The position numbers and the translations under genes were made by a program. The notes beneath the pieces are model-generated. The model was not told the origin of the DNA. It worked only from the letters and a program-made list of their open reading frames with translations, and searched no databases. A stretch of 13,318 nt of DNA, from positions 1 to 13,318 of the forward strand of contig CALDFS010000017.1 in NCBI GenBank assembly GCA_937942105.1, in the 5' to 3' direction. Within the stretch, counting starts at the first letter, position 1; the number at the start of each line of letters is the position of its first letter. Source of the stretch: an uncultured Ruminococcus sp. (GTDB lineage: Bacteria > Bacillota > Clostridia > Oscillospirales > Ruminococcaceae). Shown here in pieces: positions 6,984-13,318 of the stretch.

Positions 6984-8058
6984 AACGCTGCATAATACCG
7001 TCAAGCTGTCTGGCTGCTTCAACCTGTTTATTCGGGTACAGATGACTGTATGTTTCCATAGTTGTCTGTACCTTTTCATGTCCGAGACGTTCGGCAATCA
7101 GGAGCGGCGAAAAGCCCATCTCAACAAGCAAGCTTGCATGGCTGTGGCGCAGGTCATGAACCCTTATTCTCTTAACGCCCGCCTTTTTGCAGCCGTTCTC
7201 CATCTCGTGATACAAAAAGCTCTTGGTATACGGAAACAGTCTGTCGCTCGGTCGGAGTTCAAAACAGCGTTCCATATACTCTCTTAAGCAATCGCACAAA
7301 CCTTTCGGTATAGGAATCGTGCGGTTGCTTTTCGGCGTTTTAGGTGATGTTATCACGTCCTCGCCGTTCAGACGTTGATAGCTTTTGCTGACTGTCAATG
7401 TCTTTTTGTCAAGGTCGATATCCGACGGCGTAAGCGCAAGCAGCTCTCCTTCACGTATGCCGGTGTAGTACATCGTCATAAAAATTGTGTAGCTTGCAGG
7501 CTTATCATGTACCGTATCAATAAACTTCTGAAATTCTTCCTTTGTCCAGAACAGCATCTCATCCGCCTTTTTCCTTCCCATAGTTCCCGCTTTGTGGCAG
7601 GGATTTTCTTTCAGACCGTAGTACTTTACTGCATAATTGAAAATTGCAGTCAATTGGTTGTTGATGGTTTTAAGATAGGTCTGAGAATAAGGCTCTCCGT
7701 TATCATCACGAAAGCTTGTAAGGGTGTTCTGCCATGAACGTATGTCCGTCGGCTTGATTTCGTTGAGCGGGATTTTGTCAAAGTATGGTGTGATTTTCAA
7801 ATCAATCATCCATCGCTTGTTGAGAATAGTTGACGGCTTAAGACGTGCTTTCATATCATTCATATAGATTTCTACGAAGTCTTTGAACGTCATGCCGAGA
7901 CTTCCTGTAGATTGGCTGATAAAATCACGTTCCCACTGCAAAGCGTCCCTTTTGGTGTCAAACCCACGCTTTTTCTTATGGATTTCCTTGCCCGTCCAGT
8001 CCTTAACTCTGAGCTGTGACATCCATTTGTTTGTTTTTGAATCTTTTGTTACTGACAT
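6973..8058 (-). CDS. int: Tyrosine recombinase (phage/ICE-type integrase)
   Basis: This 361-residue site-specific recombinase probably inserts and excises the element at guaA. The N-terminus (about 1-50) resembles the arm-binding, AP2-like domain. A SAM-like core-binding domain covers about 55-150 and the catalytic domain about 165-350. The complete active site is visible: Arg202 in TGIREGELLAL, a lysine at about 240-243, His301 and Arg304 in HDLRHSHASLL, His327 in LGHEKVQTT and the Tyr337 nucleophile in METYSHLY. The ATG is preceded by GGAAAGGAGG 5 nt upstream. It lies 38 nt after the XRE gene on the same strand, so both are probably on one transcript. Confidence 0.95.
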   Translation of the reverse strand: MSVTKDSKTNKWMSQLRVKDWTGKEIHKKKRGFDTKRDALQWERDFISQSTGSLGMTFKDFVEIYMNDMKARLKPSTILNKRWMIDLKITPYFDKIPLNEIKPTDIRSWQNTLTSFRDDNGEPYSQTYLKTINNQLTAIFNYAVKYYGLKENPCHKAGTMGRKKADEMLFWTKEEFQKFIDTVHDKPASYTIFMTMYYTGIREGELLALTPSDIDLDKKTLTVSKSYQRLNGEDVITSPKTPKSNRTIPIPKGLCDCLREYMERCFELRPSDRLFPYTKSFLYHEMENGCKKAGVKRIRVHDLRHSHASLLVEMGFSPLLIAERLGHEKVQTTMETYSHLYPNKQVEAARQLDGIMQRLAT

Positions 8059-8096
8059 TTTACCTCCTTTCCACTGTGGTATCAGACTTAGCTAAA

Positions 8097-8639
8097 TCAT
8101 TTATTGGAATTATCAGGTTCTTTGCTTTTCAATTCTGTTGATGAGTAATATGCGAGGGTCTGCTCCTGCCAACGCTTGTAAGATTTATCCGAGTAATTTG
8201 GATTGGATTTCTTATCCTCACGTTCGTCTCTCCAATCCTCTAAAAACAGGCAGATATCAGCGTTGTTTTCGACGCTGCTTTTGCCGTCAAAGGTTATTGA
8301 GCACTCCCATTTATCGCTTTTGGGAGGCTTTTTTACATCTATTTTGAAGTCAAGACCGGCAACTTCATCGAGCTTAAAAAGAAAGTCAACGACATCCGAA
8401 AAGCGCTTGATTTCAGCGTTCGACTGCTCTAAGCCAAGAATATAGCTGGGCGTTGAGTCTAAAATATTAGCTATCTGACAGGCAACCGAAAAAGAGATTT
8501 CAATTTCTCCGGTTTCATACTTCTGGACGGTGCGTAAGGATTTTTGAAGCTTATCTGCAAGCTCGGACTGGTTAAGACCTTTGCTTTTTCGGAGCGCCCT
8601 TATGCGCTTACCTATTGCGGAATAATCATAATTGTACAT
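8097..8639 (-). CDS. XRE-family transcriptional regulator, probable element repressor
   Basis: Residues about 8-64 form a Cro/C1-type helix-turn-helix: IGKRIRALRKSKGLNQSELA, then LQKSLRTVQKYETGEIEIS and the conserved hydrophobic helix up to SYILGL. The roughly 110-residue C-terminal part is charged and not recognised; it has no LexA-type Ala-Gly cleavage site or Ser/Lys pair that I can see. Its place between int and a divergent excisionase gene is that of the CI/Stl-like master repressor, which holds the element in the integrated state. GAGGTGA lies 7 nt before the ATG. A consensus-like minus-strand promoter lies just upstream. Confidence 0.88.
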   Translation of the reverse strand: MYNYDYSAIGKRIRALRKSKGLNQSELADKLQKSLRTVQKYETGEIEISFSVACQIANILDSTPSYILGLEQSNAEIKRFSDVVDFLFKLDEVAGLDFKIDVKKPPKSDKWECSITFDGKSSVENNADICLFLEDWRDEREDKKSNPNYSDKSYKRWQEQTLAYYSSTELKSKEPDNSNK

Positions 8640-8658
8640 TTCAATTCACCTCACACAT

Positions 8659-8687
8659 ATTATAGCACATCTTTTTACGAATTTCAA
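8659..8687 (-). promoter_or_regulatory. Promoter of the repressor-integrase operon
   Basis: On the minus strand, TTGAAA (8682-8687), a 17-bp spacer and TATAAT (8659-8664) face the XRE gene, 20 bp upstream of its start codon. The -10 overlaps ATTATAGCACA (8659-8669), which recurs at 8779-8789, so the repeat may be an operator through which the repressor controls both directions. Confidence 0.7.
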
Positions 8688-8710
8688 GTGCATTTTTAAT
8701 ATAATTTATC

Positions 8711-8738
8711 TTGACAAACGCAAATTTATGCGTATAAT
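8711..8738 (+). promoter_or_regulatory. Divergent promoter of the excisionase/replication operon with a near-palindromic spacer
   Basis: TTGACA (8711-8716), a 16-bp spacer and TATAAT (8733-8738) form a strong promoter toward the excisionase-like gene. The spacer holds CGCAAATTTATGCG (8719-8732), a 14-bp near-palindrome with two central mismatches and CGCA/TGCG ends. This is a good place for repressor binding to shut off the promoter. It is about 25 bp from the opposing -35 box. Confidence 0.72.
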
Positions 8739-8824
8739 TAAATGTGTATTAAAAGTGCGCAAAAACTAAGTCAATAAAATTATAGCACACATACAGTACA
8801 TATTTTATATTCAGGAGGTCTTTT

Positions 8825-9019
8825 ATGACAGCACAATTTATAACAGCAGCGGAAGTTGCGAAAATCATGGGCATAAGCAAGAGCAAATCCTATCAGATAG
8901 TTCGTGAGATGAATAAAGAGCTGAAGAAGCAAGGATATCTAACAATTGCGGGCAAGTATCCTATTCAATACTTCAAGCAGAAGTTTTACGGTTTTGAGCA
9001 AAGTGTTAGTGAGAATTAA
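8825..9019 (+). CDS. Excisionase-like helix-turn-helix DNA-binding protein
   Basis: This 64-residue protein starts FITAAEVAKIMGISKSKSYQ, a MerR/excisionase-type winged helix-turn-helix covering about residues 5-45, and ends with a short basic and aromatic tail (GKYPIQYFKQKFYG). Such small proteins direct tyrosine integrases toward excision, or activate the element's lytic-type operon. A very good AGGAGGT site lies 5 nt before the ATG. It is the first gene after the divergent promoter, opposite the repressor, as expected for xis. The next gene begins 33 nt downstream. Confidence 0.8.
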   Translation: MTAQFITAAEVAKIMGISKSKSYQIVREMNKELKKQGYLTIAGKYPIQYFKQKFYGFEQSVSEN

Positions 9020-9052
9020 CGTATCAGATTATGGCAAAGGCGGTGGTTATAT

Positions 9053-9421
9053 GTGAGCGGTAAGTTTTTCATACTTAAAAACGAGATATTTGAATGTGAG
9101 CTTGATGTATATGAGTTCAAGGTATATGCCTACTTGTGTATGCGAGCCGACAGGATAACCGGCACCTGCTTTCCGTCCGCCGCAAGGATAGCCGCTGAAT
9201 GCCGTATAAGCGAATCACAAGTGCGGAAAGTTACTGCGTCTTTGGAAAGTAAAGGGTTTATCTCAAAAGAAAAACGGTTTCACAAAACCGTCAGAGGAAA
9301 GAATTATCAGGCGAGCAATCTTTACCGTATAGAGCCACTGCCGCTTTGTCGTACTGATACCCCCTCCGTAATAGAGAGGGGCTTACAGCTTGACATGGCG
9401 GGCAATAACAATATCCAATAA
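9053..9421 (+). CDS. Winged helix-turn-helix protein, probable replication initiation factor of the element
   Basis: This 122-residue protein starts at GTG 9053 after AAAGGCGGTGG, giving MSGKFFILKNEIFECELDV. The N-terminal segment EFKVYAYLCMRAD, then TCFPSAARIAAECRISESQVRK and LESKGFISKEKR, form the winged-helix pattern found at the N-terminus of DnaD-like/RepA-like initiators in Firmicutes mobile elements. The protein ends soon after this domain, so it is short compared with full initiators and may be the DNA-binding half only. A CCCCTC/GAGGGG hairpin (about 9360-9380) lies in its 3' coding part. It could instead be a second regulator. It lies in the operon with the excisionase-like gene and the next small gene. 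Confidence 0.72.
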   Translation: MSGKFFILKNEIFECELDVYEFKVYAYLCMRADRITGTCFPSAARIAAECRISESQVRKVTASLESKGFISKEKRFHKTVRGKNYQASNLYRIEPLPLCRTDTPSVIERGLQLDMAGNNNIQ

Positions 9422-9467
9422 ACAAAAGACATTGAACAATAACCACCACAACAAAAGAGGTGATGAG

Positions 9468-9827
9468 GTGGAGTATACAACAGAAGAATTTAAATGGTAT
9501 CTTGATGAGTGCTATTTTCATAAGAGCAGAGATAGGTGCTATCCGTCTGAGCAAATCAAAAATGCGGCGAAACAGGCTATGAGAATCCTTTGGAATAAGC
9601 AGAGCATATCGGCGTATGGGATTACATATTCGCAGGATGATATTCGGGAACGTTTGCTTAACGATATGATGCCGGAAATCTTGGACAGAGCGATTGAGGT
9701 GTTTTTACAGGCTGAAAATGTGAAGTGTGAGACTGCGTATCTTGCAAGCTGCATTTTCAGGACGCTGATAAATTATGATGTTTATGTTGATAGGATTTTT
9801 CGGCAGACGTATCTTTGGGAAACGTGA
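9468..9827 (+). CDS. Small protein of unknown function in the element's early operon
   Basis: The start is the GTG at 9468 (EYTTEEFKWYLDEC follows), because AAGAGG lies 7 nt upstream; this gives 119 residues. I do not recognise a family. The protein is predicted helical and soluble, with charged residues throughout and many aromatic residues, and no membrane segment. The C-terminal piece ETAYLASCIFRTLINYD loosely recalls the YLxxxLxNA segment at the ends of DnaD-type primosome proteins. Together with the preceding winged-helix protein it might therefore be the second half of a split replication module; this is inference. It begins 47 nt after the preceding gene. The sequence then becomes noncoding for 680 bp. 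Confidence 0.7.
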   Translation: MEYTTEEFKWYLDECYFHKSRDRCYPSEQIKNAAKQAMRILWNKQSISAYGITYSQDDIRERLLNDMMPEILDRAIEVFLQAENVKCETAYLASCIFRTLINYDVYVDRIFRQTYLWET

Positions 9828-9900
9828 ATGATGGTGCTGCGATAGATAAGGAGTTCTTAAAAAGCTATTACCATGGAAAATGATAGGTAAATTATATAAC

Positions 9901-10469
9901 ACAAATTAGTTTAGTCAGGTAGCTAACAGTTGCTCGGCTGAATGTCTTTATTCAGTAAATTGGTTTTTCGGGGATGGAGAGCCTAAAACAAGCACTCAAG
10001 TCATCGGTCCTAAAAAACAAACCGCATAGACGCAATAACCGTAAAACTTAGCCAATACTAAAACCAAAGTCAAAGATAGCGACGCTGAGGAGCGACTACA
10101 CGCTGCTACAAGATATATGGTGAAGAGTAGCGGAATGGTTTCGCTTTTCTTATTTTCACCGATATCTTCCAAGCGGATAAACCTCGAGAGATTGAGGGCA
10201 GAACCCTCAACAGCCGTCAAGGAGCCTAAATATTTAGCTGTGTAAATGTCAACAACTTCCATAATTTTTATATGAATAATTTACATTTACACGGATAGGT
10301 AGCCAAGCTCACTTTTTTGCTCAAATCCACCGAAAACTAGGCGCAAAATCCTATCACCAGCGTTTATTCGCTTACCTTCTACTATCGTTTCAGACAAACA
10401 GTATTATACGCTGGGAAAGACGCAGTCTGCCGAAAAAGTTGGCGAAAAGCCAGCTTTTTTGACAGACTG
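9901..10469 (+). ncRNA. Large structured noncoding RNA, candidate ROOL-like ornate RNA (copy 1)
   Basis: About 570 nt have no credible gene but a dense set of hairpins. Examples are CTGAAT/ATTCAG (9938-9943 with 9950-9955), CGCT/AGCG with a GAGG loop (10083-10094), a long imperfect hairpin (10110-10132 with 10142-10168), TTGAGGG/CCCTCAA (10192-10198 with 10204-10210) and GTGTAAATGT/ACATTTACAC (10240-10249 with 10283-10292), closing with a terminator at 10423-10469. TTGGTTTT (9960-9967) can pair with AAAACCAA (10060-10067) around a block that recurs at the window's right end. A weak promoter (TTACCA 9868, TATATA 9893) precedes it. ROOL RNAs are about 550-600 nt, lie in Firmicutes phages and mobile elements and match in size and setting. 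Assignment to that class is inference, but a structured RNA is well supported by the covarying second copy. Confidence 0.68.
10423..10469. terminator. Bidirectional terminator between the ncRNA and the membrane protein gene
   Basis: An inner stem AAAAAGTTGGC (10433-10443) pairs with 10449-10459 around a GAAAA loop, ending in a run of six Ts. An outer 7-bp stem CAGTCTG/CAGACTG (10423-10429 with 10463-10469) encloses it. The T and A runs on both sides let it work on both strands, ending the plus-strand RNA and the convergent minus-strand gene whose stop is at 10507. Confidence 0.8.
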
Positions 10470-10506
10470 GAATCAAACCTAATGAAAAGTAACTATAAAT
10501 GTTATA

Positions 10507-11763
10507 TTATTTGAGTGACATACTATTCTCTATTTTATATAGTGCCTTATAAATTATTTCAGCTCGTAGTTTATCTGCACTATTATTTGGAGCTATGTCC
10601 ATAATATCGTGATATCTCATCTTTATATATCTAATAGTTACTTTAATTGTTTTTTTATTCATTTCTTTGAAACGCAAAGCATCCCAGCACCAAGCAATAG
10701 AGCGATAGTAATAGTACTTAATGGTATCATAATTGCCGTCAATTTCCAAGTACTGTTGTGCATAGTATTGCATATTGTTCGCTGAAGTCCACGCTATAGA
10801 AGGCTTGCGATATCCACTATCCCACACAAGCTGCCTTATATCAATTACTTCGTCCAATTGTTCTGAATTTGACATATCAATTTCTAGTTCGCTGGCATAT
10901 GCAATTTGTCTTTGCACATTCGGAGGTGCTTCATCATCAAAATTCGAATCTTCACTATTAAGGCGTAAATCGTTTATGTAGTTCGAGATACTGTCAATAG
11001 CAGATTCTAATCCAATCGTATAATCAATTGAATATTCGCCTTCAAGGAAAAACAATTCAGATTCCTCATTTTCGCTCATGATTAAATGTCGATTTGGATC
11101 AGTCAAAAACTGTACTGGGCTCTCTGAAATAACAGGCGTATCATCAGTGTCTACAGGACGTTCCCTATCAACCAAATTACTCGGGATATTGCTGTGGTTA
11201 AGGATAGATGTGTCATCCTGTTCAGAATTATCTGCTTCTTGAACATCAGACTCTGACGAATCTTCATCATTGTAAACTATTTTTTCACCGAAATCTAGTA
11301 CTGCCCCAAGAATGCGTCCATACATATGTTCATGTGCCGCATACACAGATATTGTACCCATAATCATCAAAACTAGTATAGAACCAATGATCGTATCGGC
11401 CTTAGCTATTCTTATAAACCTAAGCAACAGTTTACCGGCCTTTTGAAGCATAGTGCTATCTTCCGGTTCATCGCTAACAGGCTGTGAATTCGAACGGGCA
11501 GTTTTGTATATTAAATAAAGGAATCTTGCTATTGCTGCTATAATGGCAACCACACTAACGGTGATATTACAATCTATTTTGACATGATTCTTAATCCAAA
11601 CATAAATGTTATCAAGAAAGAGTTCATTACATATTTCAATGACTGCTGTAGCAATAAAAAAACACTTGAAATACGGAGAGAATTTCCTTCTTACAATCTT
11701 CCACAATTTCTTGGTTTTCTTCCATATTTTATTCTTATTCTTTGCTTTTTTGGCAGAGCTCAT
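10507..11763 (-). CDS. Three-TM membrane protein with acidic linker and helical C-terminal domain, function unknown
   Basis: This 418-residue protein has a lysine-rich start, hydrophobic segments at about 34-50, 68-86 and 121-141, and positive charges placed for an N-inside, C-outside topology. A disordered, Asp/Glu/Ser-rich stretch covers about 160-225. The last 190 residues are helical, with an aromatic-rich stretch (YYAQQYLEI, YYYYRSIAWCWDAL) that could be TPR-like. I recognise no family and no catalytic motif. GAGGTGAC precedes the ATG at 11763. It follows the XRE gene by 131 bp on the same strand and is AT-rich like the rest of the element. Being in the cargo position, it may serve defence, immunity or superinfection exclusion, but nothing in the sequence proves this. 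Confidence 0.75.
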   Translation of the reverse strand: MSSAKKAKNKNKIWKKTKKLWKIVRRKFSPYFKCFFIATAVIEICNELFLDNIYVWIKNHVKIDCNITVSVVAIIAAIARFLYLIYKTARSNSQPVSDEPEDSTMLQKAGKLLLRFIRIAKADTIIGSILVLMIMGTISVYAAHEHMYGRILGAVLDFGEKIVYNDEDSSESDVQEADNSEQDDTSILNHSNIPSNLVDRERPVDTDDTPVISESPVQFLTDPNRHLIMSENEESELFFLEGEYSIDYTIGLESAIDSISNYINDLRLNSEDSNFDDEAPPNVQRQIAYASELEIDMSNSEQLDEVIDIRQLVWDSGYRKPSIAWTSANNMQYYAQQYLEIDGNYDTIKYYYYRSIAWCWDALRFKEMNKKTIKVTIRYIKMRYHDIMDIAPNNSADKLRAEIIYKALYKIENSMSLK

Positions 11764-11894
11764 ATGTCACCTCACTTCCTAAGACATATCAACTGAATCA
11801 GTTTACGCCTTTGCGGCAGATAAACTAATAAATCGATTGTCTATTACCATATTGGCAAGTGATAATATTTACTATGAACAGCGAATAGTAATGG

Positions 11895-12491
11895 CTATGA
11901 AAGCCGCTTTAGAGAGTTTTGAATCCTTATACAATTATACAGCTCTTGAAGAATATGTTTTTCTACAGTAGCGATTACACTAATGGGCATTCCATGACCT
12001 ACGGTACCACAAAGCAACAAATCAATCTCCTCGTTAGGATCATCAATGTCATTGCAGTAAGAAATCATAAGAAAATATGTGCCGTCAAAATGAACGTACC
12101 ATTTTTCTGCGACTGGCATGCCATTATCGTTTTGAGGTAGTTGATTATGAGATAATCCTATATCTTTCATTTCCGTTAACTTGGTCCAAATTAGTTTATT
12201 CAAATTTGTATATTTGATAAGGCCGTTCAAAGAGGTAATGTCATATTGAAGGTCGTTCTTATTAAAACTCTTTTCTCTGCCTAATATGAGCTGGTCAAGT
12301 GTCACATCCAACTGATTAGCAATGGTCACCATTTTCGTTAGTATGCTGAAATCTTCATCTTTATCAGTGGCTAACCAGCGGCTAAATATGCCAGGACTAT
12401 ATTGAGCAAGCCGTTCGAGTTCAGGGAGAGTAATGTTTTTTTTTTCGCCCAGTAGTTTAATTCGCTTTGCGAGATCTTTTTTATTTACCAT
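11895..12491 (-). CDS. XRE-type helix-turn-helix regulator with an unrecognised C-terminal domain
   Basis: In this 198-residue protein, residues about 3-68 form a Cro/C1-type HTH (DLAKRIKLLGEKKNITLPEL, then YSPGIFSRWL and DVTLDQLILG). The C-terminal about 120 residues include WYVHFDGTYFLMISYCND and a LLLCGTVGHGMPISVIA stretch, possibly a beta-rich sensor or oligomerisation domain that I cannot assign. AAAGGAC lies before ATG 12489-12491. A promoter is visible about 60-90 bp upstream. It precedes the membrane protein gene by 131 bp and probably regulates it and itself. It differs from the repressor beside int, so the element has a second regulator dedicated to this module. An antitoxin-like role is possible. 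Confidence 0.8.
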   Translation of the reverse strand: MVNKKDLAKRIKLLGEKKNITLPELERLAQYSPGIFSRWLATDKDEDFSILTKMVTIANQLDVTLDQLILGREKSFNKNDLQYDITSLNGLIKYTNLNKLIWTKLTEMKDIGLSHNQLPQNDNGMPVAEKWYVHFDGTYFLMISYCNDIDDPNEEIDLLLCGTVGHGMPISVIATVEKHILQELYNCIRIQNSLKRLS

Positions 12492-13160
12492 TTTTCGTCC
12501 TTTTCTATTGTATAATTTTGTAAATATATATCGCTATTTGTATATAATTATAGTATCATATATAATTCTATAAGTCAATAGAGTTTTTGAAATTATATTC
12601 AAATTATATTCATTTCATAATTTGTTCGTAAGTGTTTTATGACAAATGCCTATATGGTTTATAAATATATAGTCGTTTTTACTTAGAAAAGAAATGATAT
12701 TTTGTGATGTGTACTTCTGTTCTGAACTTAATTGAAATTAATTTCAAATCGCCGTTCTGTACTATAGTGTTAACTAAACAATAGTTATAATCACCTTTTT
12801 ACTGCCAATCGACAAAAGCATAATCTTAACGAAATCAGTTGGTCATACGAAGTAAATAAAATATAACTCAGTCACTATAAAAATGATATAATACTATTGA
12901 TAATCGTCTATAGACAATCTTTACAGATATAATTCGTAAGTATTTTCACAGGTGATTACTAGAGCTTATTCGCTTATAGCAAAAACCCACAAATCATTCA
13001 GTTAATGGCTAAATAGTTGTAGCATTTGATCTCAAAAAAAAAGCCAAATGCAAAATTAAAAAGAAAGGAAAAGTACAGCCCTAATGCGATATTTGTCGAA
13101 ATGATTGTGAATTACAACAAAATCACTCGAAAGCAGAATTTCTAGCTTCCGAGTGTTTAT
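12492..13160. other. AT-rich gene-free stretch with regulatory-looking repeats and a terminator
   Basis: No open frame of useful length occurs on either strand. It holds the cargo promoter, the tandem 11-bp repeat, the 16-bp perfect palindrome TTGAAATTAATTTCAA (12732-12747), an extended -10 box TGATATAAT (12884-12892, plus strand) and a terminator-like hairpin at 13124-13158. It may encode a small RNA from about 12900 to 13160, but no family was recognised. Confidence 0.4.
12550..12578 (-). promoter_or_regulatory. Predicted promoter of the cargo regulator gene
   Basis: On the minus strand, TTGACT (12573-12578), a 17-bp spacer and TACTAT (12550-12555) face the XRE gene. A TATAAT three bases further on offers an alternative -10 with a 20-bp spacer. 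Just upstream lie two tandem copies of AAATTATATTC (12590-12600 and 12601-12611, plus-strand reading), one helical turn apart, possible operators. Confidence 0.55.
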
Positions 13161-13163
13161 TTG
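13124..13163 (+). terminator. Candidate rho-independent terminator upstream of the second ncRNA copy
   Basis: CACTCG (13124-13129) pairs with CGAGTG (13150-13155), and after one A-C mismatch AAGC (13131-13134) pairs with GCTT (13145-13148). TTTATTTGT follows. No gene lies upstream on this strand for over 3 kb, so it would terminate an unannotated plus-strand transcript. Confidence 0.5.
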
Positions 13164-13189
13164 TATGAAAAATAAGATTATTAGCGGTG

Positions 13190-13318
13190 TAGATATAGAA
13201 CTCCCAGAAAACAGCTATACTAGATTGCGGAAATGGCAATGTAATTGGATTTGCTTCTTCCGTGGTTCCGAAAAATAAACCGTGTAAACGCAATAATCAT
13301 CAAAACTTAGCCAATACT
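13190..13318 (+). ncRNA. Second, diverged copy of the large structured RNA (5' part, runs off window)
   Basis: The last 55 nt (13264-13318) align with 10006-10059, sharing ACGCAATAA and AAACTTAGCCAATACT with scattered substitutions between. Upstream, AACAG (13210-13214), the hairpin ATTGC/GCAAT (13224-13228 with 13236-13240) and AATTGG (13243-13248) take the same order as AACAG, CTGAAT/ATTCAG and AATTGG in copy 1. The hairpin bases differ but still pair, which is covariation. The start is set only roughly. The remainder lies beyond the window. Confidence 0.65.

Noticed and set aside
9996..10262. Minus-strand 88-codon open frame inside the noncoding region
   Set aside because: It overlaps the structured RNA, has no good ribosome binding site, resembles no protein family, and the corresponding part of the second copy is conserved as RNA with indels that would break the frame.
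9901..10469. Retron msr-msd or group II intron
   Set aside because: The long hairpin at 10110-10168 recalls msd, but no reverse transcriptase gene lies in the window, and no group II domain V pattern was seen.
1..13318. tRNA genes and CRISPR arrays
   Set aside because: No cloverleaf with a GGTTCGANTCC-type T-arm and no regularly spaced repeats were found on either strand by eye.

Overview
The window reads as a Firmicutes (Clostridia, probably Oscillospiraceae-like gut anaerobe) chromosome carrying an integrated mobile element. The left half is moderately GC-rich, with strong GGAGG-type ribosome binding sites and typical Clostridia housekeeping genes. From about 6.79 kb the sequence becomes AT-rich and holds mobile-element genes.

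Left part (1-6.9 kb): on the minus strand lie the start of a Gfo/Idh/MocA sugar oxidoreductase and two overlapping TIM-barrel sugar isomerase/epimerase genes, a carbohydrate-catabolism cluster. On the plus strand a promoter at about 2.2 kb drives a membrane-anchored CapA-type protein, a histidine phosphatase and a peptidase S51-like gene. The S51-like gene is broken by a roughly 100-bp palindromic MITE-like insertion, and taking the insertion out exactly restores the reading frame. Next comes guaA (GMP synthase) with a strong terminator.

Right part (about 6.8-13.3 kb): an element appears to be integrated at the 3' end of guaA. The last codons of guaA switch to AT-rich synonymous codons, as expected if the element supplied a replacement gene end. 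The element carries a tyrosine integrase and an XRE repressor (minus strand), and opposite them an excisionase-like HTH protein, a replication-type winged-helix protein and a small protein of unknown function. This int/repressor versus xis/rep layout resembles phage satellites (PICI-like) or small integrative elements.

Downstream is a gene-free stretch of about 0.57 kb packed with hairpins and ending in a bidirectional terminator. A second, diverged copy of its 5' part begins at about 13.2 kb and runs off the window. The two copies share a 54-55 nt block and a hairpin whose paired bases differ but whose pairing is kept, so I read them as two copies of a large structured noncoding RNA; size and context suggest the ROOL class of ornate large RNAs, although I could not test this. 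Between the copies lie a three-TM membrane protein of unknown function and an XRE-type regulator, both on the minus strand and probably cargo.
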